Source: Buchananella hordeovulneris (lineage in GTDB: Bacteria > Actinomycetota > Actinomycetes > Actinomycetales > Actinomycetaceae). Taken from it: a stretch of DNA of 64,000 nt. A program made the translations under genes and the position numbers. Below the pieces are notes generated by a model. That model was not told the origin of the DNA, searched no databases, and worked only from the letters and a program-made list of their open reading frames with translations. How positions within the stretch are numbered: position 1 is the stretch's first letter; the number at the start of each line of letters is the position of its first letter. Shown one piece after another: positions 1 through 7,102 of the stretch. The stretch spans positions 1 through 64,000 of the forward strand of contig NZ_MQVS01000003.1 of NCBI RefSeq assembly GCF_001907235.1, read 5' to 3'.

Positions 1-156
1 ACGAAGAGATCGCCCAAATGGAATACCTCCTCAACATCCGCCCCCGCCAAACCCTCAACTGGCTCAACCCCACCGAAAAACTAGCTGTTGCACTCACCAC
101 TTGACACCACCTATACACCACTTGTGGCGCGTGGAGAGCCAGTTAGGGCGGTGGGG
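1..156 (+). mobile_element. Right end of an IS30-like insertion sequence (left part outside window)
   Basis: This stretch holds the end of a transposase frame (stop at 102-104), a short untranslated tail, and a terminal repeat at 135-156. The reverse complement of that 22-base repeat reappears at 1620-1641. Bases 112-154 (43 nt) recur exactly and in the same orientation at 1662-1704. The pattern of transposase tail followed by a terminal inverted repeat is what the right end of an IS looks like. The family is inferred from the transposase C-terminus. The outer boundary at 156 is inferred from where the repeat with 1620 stops matching. Confidence 0.7.
3..104 (+). CDS. IS30-family transposase, C-terminal fragment (cut by window edge)
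   Basis: An open frame enters from upstream and runs 33 codons to TGA. It contains the residues NIRPRQTLNWLNPTE, close to the C-terminal signature of IS30-family DDE transposases (known pattern roughly NxRPRKxLGWxTPxE). The catalytic domain would lie outside the window, so I cannot say whether the copy is intact. The frame ends about 50 bases before the terminal repeat of the element, as expected for a single-ORF IS. The family call rests on this short motif plus the flanking repeats. Confidence 0.65.
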   Translation, partial: EEIAQMEYLLNIRPRQTLNWLNPTEKLAVALTT

Positions 157-185
157 TGACTGGCGCCAGGTGGTCACCGGCAATC

Positions 186-224
186 ATGTTATGGATCGTA
201 ACAATATGTTACGATCCATAACAT
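186..224. promoter_or_regulatory. Perfect 18-bp-arm palindrome at the hydrolase start: likely TetR operator
   Basis: Bases 186-203 and 207-224 are perfect reverse complements with a 3-base centre (204-206). The right arm includes the first two bases of the ATG at 223. Long perfect palindromes in front of a gene paired with a TetR regulator are typical TetR-family operators. A TACGAT sequence at 210-215 fits an actinobacterial -10 (TANNNT) and would place transcription start at or next to A223. This suggests a leaderless mRNA, consistent with the lack of any Shine-Dalgarno. Operator function is inferred. Confidence 0.65.
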
Positions 225-1026
225 GGAAGAGCTGAAGCTACAGGTAGCAGGAGGAGAGCTTGCTATATCTGTAATGGGCCCACCAGCAGGTCAGCTAGTG
301 GTATGCGTGCCAGGAATGGGAGAGTCGCGGAAGTCATTCCGTCATCTGATGCCGATGTTGGCGGCGCAAGGATGGCGTGCTGCGGCGTTTGACCTTCGGG
401 GGCACGGAGACAGTGACGCAGAGTTTCCGTCCTACGACGATCCCGCTGCTGCCGCCGATATCCTGGCCGTGATTGGTTACCTTGGGCACACCTCTGCAGT
501 ATTGGTAGGCAACTCTATGGGAGCTGCAGCGGCAGTCATTGTTGCAGCGCAGCAGCCACAAGCTGTGGATGCACTGCTTCTCCTTGGGCCGTTCGTGCGG
601 AACCGGGTTGGGGCTTTAGGTAGGTTCGCAATGCGGGCTGCTTTGCTTCGCCCCTGGGGGCCAACAATATGGCGACACTACTACCGTTCTCTATTTGGCT
701 CAGTATTGCCAGACGATCATTACACCCATGTGGAACAATCGCTGGCATTGTTGCGGAGGCCTGGGCGGTGGCGGGCATTTCAGCGAACCGCAGCTACCTC
801 GCACCAGCCAGCTGCCAGCTCTCTCGCTCAAGTATCAGCCCCTACGCTGGTGATAATGGGAGATAGAGATCCGGACTTCCCAAACCCGATTGCCGAGGCT
901 CAATGGGTGGCGGGCGTACTGGACGGAGATTGTGCGGTTGTTCCTGACGCTGGGCACTACCCGATGGGGGAGCAGCCTGACCTGGTGGGCAGAATGATTA
1001 TCAACTTTTTGCGGGAGGCAGGGTAA
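223..1026 (+). CDS. Alpha/beta hydrolase
   Basis: The 267-residue protein has an alpha/beta-hydrolase fold pattern: an oxyanion-hole segment PGMG near residue 30, FDLRGHGDSD near 57-65, a nucleophile elbow G-N-S-M-G with Ser98, a candidate acid in GDRDPD (214-218) and His245 in DAGHYP. It has no signal peptide, so it is probably cytoplasmic. The substrate (ester, lactone or other) cannot be told. The TetR gene starts 2 bases after its stop, so the two form one transcription unit. A/T-rich codons (ATA, TTA, GTA) are commoner than in neighbouring genes, and the unit lies between two IS30-like ends, suggesting acquisition. No ribosome-binding site precedes the ATG; leaderless translation is likely. 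Confidence 0.8.
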   Translation: MEELKLQVAGGELAISVMGPPAGQLVVCVPGMGESRKSFRHLMPMLAAQGWRAAAFDLRGHGDSDAEFPSYDDPAAAADILAVIGYLGHTSAVLVGNSMGAAAAVIVAAQQPQAVDALLLLGPFVRNRVGALGRFAMRAALLRPWGPTIWRHYYRSLFGSVLPDDHYTHVEQSLALLRRPGRWRAFQRTAATSHQPAASSLAQVSAPTLVIMGDRDPDFPNPIAEAQWVAGVLDGDCAVVPDAGHYPMGEQPDLVGRMIINFLREAG

Positions 1027-1027
1027 C

Positions 1028-1603
1028 GTGGGGGATAGGTTAAACCGAAGTCAAGTCGTGAGCCGGGCGGCCCAGTTGGCGGACGAGATTGGCCTCGAAC
1101 ACCTCACCATTACCAGGGTCGCCCGGAACCTAGGCATCGTTGCACCCGGGATATATCGGCACGTTCGCGATCAGGCTGACCTGGTGCGGGGGATCTCCCA
1201 ACTTGCCTACCAGCAGGCAGCGACAGAACTGGCAGCCAGCTGTGTCGGATTGGCGGGAATGGAGGCATTGACGGTACTGGCCCATGGTCTGCGCCGATGG
1301 GCGCATAAATACCCGGGACGCTACGCGGCTTTACAGATTGCCCCTCATCCCACTGACGCCCGCGGGCAACACGCCGCCACGCCTCTGCTGGAAGTGGTTC
1401 GGGCGGTCATCCGCGGATATGACTTGTGTGGTGATAGCGAGATTGATGCGATCCGGATTGTGCGAAGTGCACTGCACGGATTTATATCCCTGGAGCTCAA
1501 CGGCGGATTTAGGTATGAAAGAAGTGTTGATGCAACATTTCAGCAAATGCTGGTGGGGCTAGATCTGCAACTGTGCAGTATGGGGCGCGGTGCCCCCGGG
1601 TGA
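1028..1603 (+). CDS. TetR/AcrR-family transcriptional regulator (WHG-type C-terminal domain)
   Basis: The 191-residue protein has an N-terminal helix-turn-helix (about residues 8-52, with LTITRVARNLGIVAPGIYRHV) typical of TetR regulators. Its C-terminal ligand domain carries LHGFISLELNGGF near 157-169, resembling the WHG subclass. The start is a GTG at 1028, preceded by a GGGAGG site and separated by 2 bases from the hydrolase stop, so the genes are translationally coupled. It most likely represses its own operon by binding the palindrome at 186-224 and is released by a small molecule related to the hydrolase substrate (inference). As in the hydrolase, codon use is less GC-biased than in the genes that follow. 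Confidence 0.85.
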   Translation: MGDRLNRSQVVSRAAQLADEIGLEHLTITRVARNLGIVAPGIYRHVRDQADLVRGISQLAYQQAATELAASCVGLAGMEALTVLAHGLRRWAHKYPGRYAALQIAPHPTDARGQHAATPLLEVVRAVIRGYDLCGDSEIDAIRIVRSALHGFISLELNGGFRYERSVDATFQQMLVGLDLQLCSMGRGAPG

Positions 1604-1619
1604 GGGACAGGGCGCACCA

Positions 1620-1704
1620 ACCCCACCGCCCTAACTGGCTCCCAGGGGCGCACAAGCGCCATATACACCACTTGTGGCGCGTGGAGAGCCAGTTAGGGCG
1701 GTGG
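1620..1704. mobile_element. Internally deleted mini-copy of the IS30-like element
   Basis: Bases 1620-1641 are the reverse complement of the IS end at 135-156. Bases 1662-1704 are identical to 112-154. Both ends of the IS are therefore present, in the same orientation as the copy at the left window edge, with nearly all internal sequence (including the transposase) missing. Bases 1623-1641 and 1686-1704 form 19-bp perfect inverted repeats, so an RNA across it would fold into a hairpin. This may also end transcription of the TetR gene on one side and trpS on the other. Confidence 0.75.
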
Positions 1705-1715
1705 CGCCGGACTGC

Positions 1716-2825
1716 TCAGTACGTCATCTGCATGGCCGCTTGCACGTCAGCCAGCTTGGCGTCGGCCACCTCGCTGGCGCGCGCGCAGCCGTCCCGCAGC
1801 ACCTGCAGCAGGTAGTCCTCATTGGCTGCCAGTTCGGCCCGCCGCGCCCGGATCGGCGCGAAGTACTCGTTGACGGCCTCGGTGACGACCTTCTTCAGGG
1901 CCCCGCCGCCGCCGTCGCCGATCCGCTCCGCGATGGCCGCCGGGTCCTCACCCGTGCACATCGCCGCCAACAGCAACAGGTTGGAGACCTCCGGGCGAGC
2001 GGCCGGGTCATAGGTGATGACCCGATCCATGTCGGTCACGGCCTTCTTCAGTTTGGCGGCCGTCTGATCGGCGCTCATCCGCAACTCGATCGTATTGCCC
2101 TTGGACTTGCTCATCTTCTGCCCGTCGGTGCCGAGCAGGAGCTCGGCCTCGGACAGCAGCGCCTCCGGGCGGCGGAACACCGGTTCGCTCGGCCGCACCC
2201 GCCCGTACCGCTTGTCGAACCGCTGGGCGATCACCCGCGCCTGCTCCAGGTGCGGCAACTGGTCCTTGCCCACGGGCACCAGGTTGGCACCGCAGAACAA
2301 AATATCGGCGGCCTGATGCACCGGGTAGGTCAACATCAGCCCGGACAGGGCCCGGCCCCCGGTAGCCTCCTGCTCCGCCTTGACAGTCGGGTTTCGGTGC
2401 AGCTCCGCCTCCGTCACCAGCGACAGGAACGGCAGCATCAGCTGGTTGAGCGCCGGGACCTGCGAGTGCGCAAAGATAGTGGAGCGGGCCGGGTCGATGC
2501 CCACCGCCAAGTAGTCGCACACCAGCGACAGCACCCGCTCGCGCAGTTCGCCGACGCTGTCCCGGTCCGTGATGACCTGATAGTCCGCCACCAACACCCA
2601 CGTCTCGACCCCCGCCTCCTGCAGACGCACCCGGTTGCGGATCGTGCCGAAGTAGTGGCCCAGGTGCAGGTGACCGGTCGGGCGGTCGCCCGTCAGCACC
2701 CGAAAGCGGCTCGGGTCGGTGGCGATCTCCGCCTCGATCTGGGCGCTGCGCTCGCGGGTGCGGGCCAGGGAGGCAGCATCGGTGGAGTGGGCCAGGCGGT
2801 CGGCCGCGGTTTGCTCAGTAGTCAT
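1716..2825 (-). CDS. trpS: Tryptophanyl-tRNA synthetase
   Basis: This class I aminoacyl-tRNA synthetase (369 residues) charges tRNA-Trp. The HIGH-type motif appears as HLGH at residues 54-57 inside GDRPTGHLHLGHYFG, and KMSKS at 237-241 within DGQKMSKSKGN. Length is normal for bacterial TrpRS. It is transcribed leftward, 41 bases downstream of glgX, and could share its transcript. The stop lies only 11 bases from the mini-IS, so an insertion landed just behind this gene without damaging it. Confidence 0.95.
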   Translation of the reverse strand: MTTEQTAADRLAHSTDAASLARTRERSAQIEAEIATDPSRFRVLTGDRPTGHLHLGHYFGTIRNRVRLQEAGVETWVLVADYQVITDRDSVGELRERVLSLVCDYLAVGIDPARSTIFAHSQVPALNQLMLPFLSLVTEAELHRNPTVKAEQEATGGRALSGLMLTYPVHQAADILFCGANLVPVGKDQLPHLEQARVIAQRFDKRYGRVRPSEPVFRRPEALLSEAELLLGTDGQKMSKSKGNTIELRMSADQTAAKLKKAVTDMDRVITYDPAARPEVSNLLLLAAMCTGEDPAAIAERIGDGGGGALKKVVTEAVNEYFAPIRARRAELAANEDYLLQVLRDGCARASEVADAKLADVQAAMQMTY

Positions 2826-2866
2826 CTCTAAATCCTAAAAGGCATGGATGGGCGGGGCGGCAGCGG

Positions 2867-5113
2867 TCACTGCGCCGGGGCGGTGAAGTAGATCTGCATC
2901 GACAGGCTGTCGAGGACCACCCGGAATTGTTGCAGCATCGGATCGTATTCCAGCTGCCCGCCGTTACCGTTGCTGGGCTTGGTCGGGCTGTCCCAGGTGG
3001 AATCCCACTGCAACTCGTAGGGCAGGCCGCGGCCGTGGGGCAGCACGACGGTGACCGGATCCAAAGAGCCGTTAATGAGCACTAGTAGATCGCGATCGCC
3101 CACGTTCCAGCCCGAGCGCAGCATAGACATGACGCGGGCGTGTCCGTCGTGCCAGGCGCCGTCCGCCAGCGGGCGCCCGTCGGGGCCGTACCACGAGGTG
3201 TCCGCGATGGCGTCGGCCCGGCCCTCGCGCATGCGCGGCACCGGGATGGGGAACTGGGTCGGGCGCAGCACCGGGTGCTCGCGCCGCAGCCGCAACAGGA
3301 ACGCCGTGGTATCCACCAGTTGTTCCTGCCAGGCCTCCCATTGCCAGTCGAGCCAGGAGATCTCGTTGTCCTGGCAGTAGGCATTATTGTTGCCCTGCTG
3401 GGTACGGGCCATTTCGTCGCCCGCCGTCAGCATCGGTACGCCCACCGAGACCAGCAGGGTGCCCAGCAGGTTGCGCATGGACCGGGAACGGATCGACCGG
3501 AGCGGCGCCGCCTCATCGCCGTCGCCCGCCACCCCGTGACTCCACGAGCGATTGTTGTCGGTCCCGTCGCGATTCTGCTCCAAGTTCGCGTCGTTACGTT
3601 TGTGGTCGTAAGTCACCAGGTCGCGCAGCGTGAAACCGTCGTGGGCGGTGACAAAGTTAATCGACGCCAGCGGCCCGCGCCCGCCCGGCAGCTCCCCGCG
3701 GCTGAACAGGTCGGCGCTGCCGGCGATGCGGGTGGCGAGGTCCGCCAACCCGGAGCCGGGCCCGCCGAGTGCCAAGGAACGGGCGTCGGCCAACCAAAAC
3801 TGGCGCACCGTGTCGCGGTAGCGGTCGTTCCAGTCCGCGAACGGCTCCGGGAACTCCCCGGTGCGCCAGCCACCCGGCCCCACATCCCACGGTTCGGCAA
3901 TGTGTTTGACCTGGCTGAGCACCGGGTCGGTCCCGAGAGCCACCAGGAACGGGTGGAAGGAGGAAAACTCGCCCAAGTTACGGCCCAGCGTGGTGGCCAG
4001 GTCATAGCGAAAGCCGTCAATGCCGACCTCCTGCACCCAGTAGCGCAACGAGTCCAAGGCGAGGCGGACAACGGGCGGGCGGCGGAAGTCCAGCGAGTTA
4101 CCGGTCCCCGTGAAGTCAGCTAAACGGGCGGGCCGGGAGCCGTCGTGCGCGTAGTAAAAGACATTGTCAAAGCCCCGCCAGGACACCGCCAGCCCATCCA
4201 GGCCCCCCTCGCAGGTGTGGTTGTACACCACGTCCAGCAGCACCTCGATCCCGGCGTCGTGCAGGATCGAAACCATTCCCTTGACCTCGTCCAACACTGC
4301 CTGGCCGCCCGCGGCCTGCGCTGCCTTGGTGGCGTAACGCGGCTCGGGGGAGAAGAAGTTCAGGGTCGAATACCCCCAGTAGTTGTCCAGGCCCTTTTCC
4401 ACCAAAAACGCCTCCGACATTGCGGCGTGAATGGGCAGCAGTTCCACCGCCGTCACCCCCAGGCGGTGCAGGTGGGCGATGGTGGCCGGGTGCGCCAGGC
4501 CGGCGTACGTGCCCCGCAGCTCCGGGGGCACCTCCACCAGTTCTTTGGTCAGGCCCCGCACGTGCGCCTCGTAGATGACCGTGTCGCGCCACGGGGTCTT
4601 CGGGCCGGGGTGGAAACCACCGCTGCGGCGCGTTACTACCCCCAAGGGCGCAACGGGGAGGGAGTCGCGCAGGTCGGGTTCGAAGCTGACGCGGTAGAGG
4701 TCCTCTCCCGCTTCGTGCGGGTAGAGCTCGGGGCAGGGGACCGGTACTTCCTGCACCCCGGTCGCGTACGGGTCCAGCAGGAGCTTAGCCGGATTGTGCA
4801 GCAGGCCCGCTTCCGGATCCCACGGCCCGTAAACCCGGTAGCCGTAAAGCTGCCCGGCTCCGATGTCAGGGACGAAGCCGTGCCACACGCCGTGGCTGGG
4901 GCCCACCAGTTGCAGCCGACGTTCCTGCCGCTGCCCATCGCGGATGTCAATGAGGCAGAGGTCGACGGCGGTGGCGTGGGAAGCGAACACGGCAAACGTG
5001 GCTCCGCCGTTGGTCAGGTGGGCGCCGAGCGGAGGTACAACGGACAACGCCTGCGCCACCTGGTGAGCGGGCACGAACGGAGAAGCATGGGGTACCACCT
5101 CCCCATTGTCCAC
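2867..5113 (-). CDS. glgX: Glycogen debranching enzyme GlgX (GH13 isoamylase type)
   Basis: The enzyme hydrolyses alpha-1,6 branches of glycogen limit dextrins in the cytoplasm. An N-terminal CBM48-like domain (about residues 20-150) precedes a GH13 barrel. The four conserved regions are visible: DVVYNHTCEG (about 294), GIDGFRYDLATT with nucleophile Asp near 371, HIAEPWDVG with acid/base Glu near 407, and FVTAHDGFTLRDL. I chose the GTG at 5113 (748 residues) because an AAGGAGG site lies 10 bases upstream; the frame is open up to an ATG at 5182, whose extra residues look non-coding. Divergent from etfB, followed by trpS. Confidence 0.92.
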   Translation of the reverse strand: MDNGEVVPHASPFVPAHQVAQALSVVPPLGAHLTNGGATFAVFASHATAVDLCLIDIRDGQRQERRLQLVGPSHGVWHGFVPDIGAGQLYGYRVYGPWDPEAGLLHNPAKLLLDPYATGVQEVPVPCPELYPHEAGEDLYRVSFEPDLRDSLPVAPLGVVTRRSGGFHPGPKTPWRDTVIYEAHVRGLTKELVEVPPELRGTYAGLAHPATIAHLHRLGVTAVELLPIHAAMSEAFLVEKGLDNYWGYSTLNFFSPEPRYATKAAQAAGGQAVLDEVKGMVSILHDAGIEVLLDVVYNHTCEGGLDGLAVSWRGFDNVFYYAHDGSRPARLADFTGTGNSLDFRRPPVVRLALDSLRYWVQEVGIDGFRYDLATTLGRNLGEFSSFHPFLVALGTDPVLSQVKHIAEPWDVGPGGWRTGEFPEPFADWNDRYRDTVRQFWLADARSLALGGPGSGLADLATRIAGSADLFSRGELPGGRGPLASINFVTAHDGFTLRDLVTYDHKRNDANLEQNRDGTDNNRSWSHGVAGDGDEAAPLRSIRSRSMRNLLGTLLVSVGVPMLTAGDEMARTQQGNNNAYCQDNEISWLDWQWEAWQEQLVDTTAFLLRLRREHPVLRPTQFPIPVPRMREGRADAIADTSWYGPDGRPLADGAWHDGHARVMSMLRSGWNVGDRDLLVLINGSLDPVTVVLPHGRGLPYELQWDSTWDSPTKPSNGNGGQLEYDPMLQQFRVVLDSLSMQIYFTAPAQ

Positions 5114-5264
5114 ACATTGACACCCTCCTTGCCGTGGGCCAGGACACGTTTGCTTGTTTTTCTGCGGATTTTTGCGCCCCAAGGTGAGGGGACTAACGTC
5201 CCGATCTGGGGTGGTAGGGGGTTGCCGTATCGTCTACCCGCCCGGTTATGGCAAGGTGGAGGCT

Positions 5265-6038
5265 ATGAAAATTGTGGTCCTGGTGAAGCACGTCCCTGAC
5301 GTGCAATCACAACGGCGCCTAGCCGACGGCGTGCTGGTGCGTGGAGAAGATGACGTTCTAAACGAATTGGACGAAAACGCGGTTGAGGCGGCGGTGCAAC
5401 TGGCCGAGGCGCACGGTGGGGAAGTGGTGGCGGTGACCATGGGGCCGGAGGACGCGGCCGATGGTCTGCTGGCGGCCCTCCAGCGTGGTGCCGATCGGGC
5501 CCTGCACGTGTGCGACGACCGCCTGGCGGGCTCGGACGTGGTGAGCACCGCCAAGGTGTTGGCGGCCGCCATCCGTTCGTTGGGCGAGGTCGATTTGGTG
5601 CTCACGGGGATGGCCTCTTTGGATGGCTTGACCTCGATGCTGCCCGGTGCCCTGGCCGCGGTCTTTGGCTGGCCGTCCCTGACGTTGGCTTCCAGCCTGG
5701 AGGTGGCCGCCGGGCGGGCCACGATCGTGCGCAGCGCCGACGGTTTCACCGATCGCTTGTCCGCGCCGCTGCCTGCCGTCGTGTCGGTCACCGACCAGGT
5801 CAACGAGCCGCGCTACCCGAACTTTGCGGCCCTGAAGGCCGCCCGCAAGAAGCCGCTGGACACCGTCGACCTAGACGACCTCGGCCTGGCCCCCCAGGGT
5901 CTGGGCTCCGCCACCGCTCACGTGGCCGCCACGGAGGCCGCCAGCCGGGGCGGTGGGCCGGTGTTGTCCGGCCCCACCGCGGCAGCCGAATTGGTGGCCT
6001 TCCTGCGTGAACGTGGCCTCGTGGCCAAGGAGAAGTGA
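5265..6038 (+). CDS. etfB: Electron transfer flavoprotein beta subunit
   Basis: EtfB/FixA (257 residues) pairs with EtfA to carry electrons from acyl-CoA and other flavin dehydrogenases. The start MKIVVLVKHVPD is the family hallmark, and VTMGPEDAADGLLAALQRGADRA matches the AMP-binding region pattern. The ATG at 5265 follows an AAGGTGGAGG site; the open frame extends further upstream without support. The etfA start lies 3 bases past the stop. No partner dehydrogenase is encoded nearby. In many actinobacteria etfBA precedes the same cysteine desulfurase and mnmA seen here, so the position is ancestral. Confidence 0.93.
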   Translation: MKIVVLVKHVPDVQSQRRLADGVLVRGEDDVLNELDENAVEAAVQLAEAHGGEVVAVTMGPEDAADGLLAALQRGADRALHVCDDRLAGSDVVSTAKVLAAAIRSLGEVDLVLTGMASLDGLTSMLPGALAAVFGWPSLTLASSLEVAAGRATIVRSADGFTDRLSAPLPAVVSVTDQVNEPRYPNFAALKAARKKPLDTVDLDDLGLAPQGLGSATAHVAATEAASRGGGPVLSGPTAAAELVAFLRERGLVAKEK

Positions 6039-6040
6039 AG

Positions 6041-7039
6041 ATGCTAAACGAAACTCTGCTCGTGGTGGTGGATCACATCGGGGACCAGGACGCTGGCTAC
6101 ACGCTGACGGCTCCCTCGGCGGAACTGTTGACCCTGGCCCGCACCCTGACCACCGGTGAACTGGTGGCCGTGGCCCTCAACCCGGCTCCGGACGTGGCCG
6201 CGCTGGCCCGCTACGGCGTCAGCGTGGTCTACACGCCCCGCCTGGCCGACTATTCGCCGCGCGTGCCCGCGGTGGTGGCCGACGCGGTGCGCGCCTGCAT
6301 CCGGTACGCCGGGGTGGGCACCTCGGAAGGGGGAGGGGAACCGGCTGCCGTCATGTGCGTGTCCAACTATCGGGGCAAGGAGGTGGCCGCGCGCCTGGCG
6401 GTCGGTCAAGCCTCGGGCGCGGTGGTGGATGCCACCGCCGTGCAGGTGGTCGACGGGGAGCTGGTGGCCACCAAGTCCGTGCTCTCCGGTACCTGGACCA
6501 CCAGCTACCGGGTGGCGCAGGGCACCCCGATCATCGCGGTGCGGCCCTCGTCCATCAGCGCCCAGCCGGTGGCGGAGCCGACGGACCCAGTGGTGGTGGA
6601 GGTGGAGGTGGAGTTCTCCGCCGAGGCCGCGGCGGTGCAGGTTGAATCCTCTGTCCACCAGGGCACCGGCGGGCGGGTGGCCTTGACGGAGGCCCGCACC
6701 GTCGTGTGCGGTGGGCGCGGCACTGACGGGGACTTCACGCTCGTCGAGCAACTCGCCGACGCCTTGGACGGGGCGGTGGGTGCCACCCGGGTGTGCGCCG
6801 ATGAGGGCTGGGTGGAGCGCAGTCTGCAGATCGGTCAGACCGGCGTGTCCGTGGCGCCCCGCCTCTACATCGGATTGGGGGTGTCGGGGGCCATCCACCA
6901 CACCAGTGGCATGCAGTCAGCGGGCACCATCGTCGCGGTGGTCGACGACGAAGACGCCCCCATCGTGGAGATCGCCGACCTGACCATCATCGGGGACTTG
7001 CGGGAGGTCGTGCCCGCGGTGCTGGCCGAGCTCAAGTAG
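6041..7039 (+). CDS. etfA: Electron transfer flavoprotein alpha subunit
   Basis: EtfA/FixB (332 residues) holds the FAD of the ETF heterodimer. The C-terminal FAD domain is clear: PRLYIGLGVSGAIHHTSGMQ, then DEDAPIVEIADLTIIGDL. Most homologues have Q where the first H of AIHH stands; His variants are not unusual enough to doubt function. The ATG at 6041 sits 8 bases after AAGGAG; a GTG at 6035 overlapping the etfB stop is an alternative. A strong hairpin follows the stop. Confidence 0.93.
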   Translation: MLNETLLVVVDHIGDQDAGYTLTAPSAELLTLARTLTTGELVAVALNPAPDVAALARYGVSVVYTPRLADYSPRVPAVVADAVRACIRYAGVGTSEGGGEPAAVMCVSNYRGKEVAARLAVGQASGAVVDATAVQVVDGELVATKSVLSGTWTTSYRVAQGTPIIAVRPSSISAQPVAEPTDPVVVEVEVEFSAEAAAVQVESSVHQGTGGRVALTEARTVVCGGRGTDGDFTLVEQLADALDGAVGATRVCADEGWVERSLQIGQTGVSVAPRLYIGLGVSGAIHHTSGMQSAGTIVAVVDDEDAPIVEIADLTIIGDLREVVPAVLAELK

Positions 7040-7057
7040 CGCCCCACCGCGGACGAG

Positions 7058-7092
7058 GAGGGGGCCGGGCGGTACGACCGCCCGGCCCCCTC
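7058..7092. terminator. Bidirectional terminator hairpin between etfA and the L,D-transpeptidase gene
   Basis: Two 16-base perfect arms (7058-7073 and 7077-7092) surround a 3-base loop between convergent genes. The stem is very GC-rich and lacks a clear T-run, which is common in high-GC actinobacteria. Confidence 0.75.
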
Positions 7093-7102
7093 GCGCTGCC
7101 CG

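Noticed and set aside
1674-2831. 385-codon frame antisense to trpS
   Set aside because: TrpS on the opposite strand has HIGH and KMSKS motifs; the antisense frame is His/Gln/Arg-rich and featureless.
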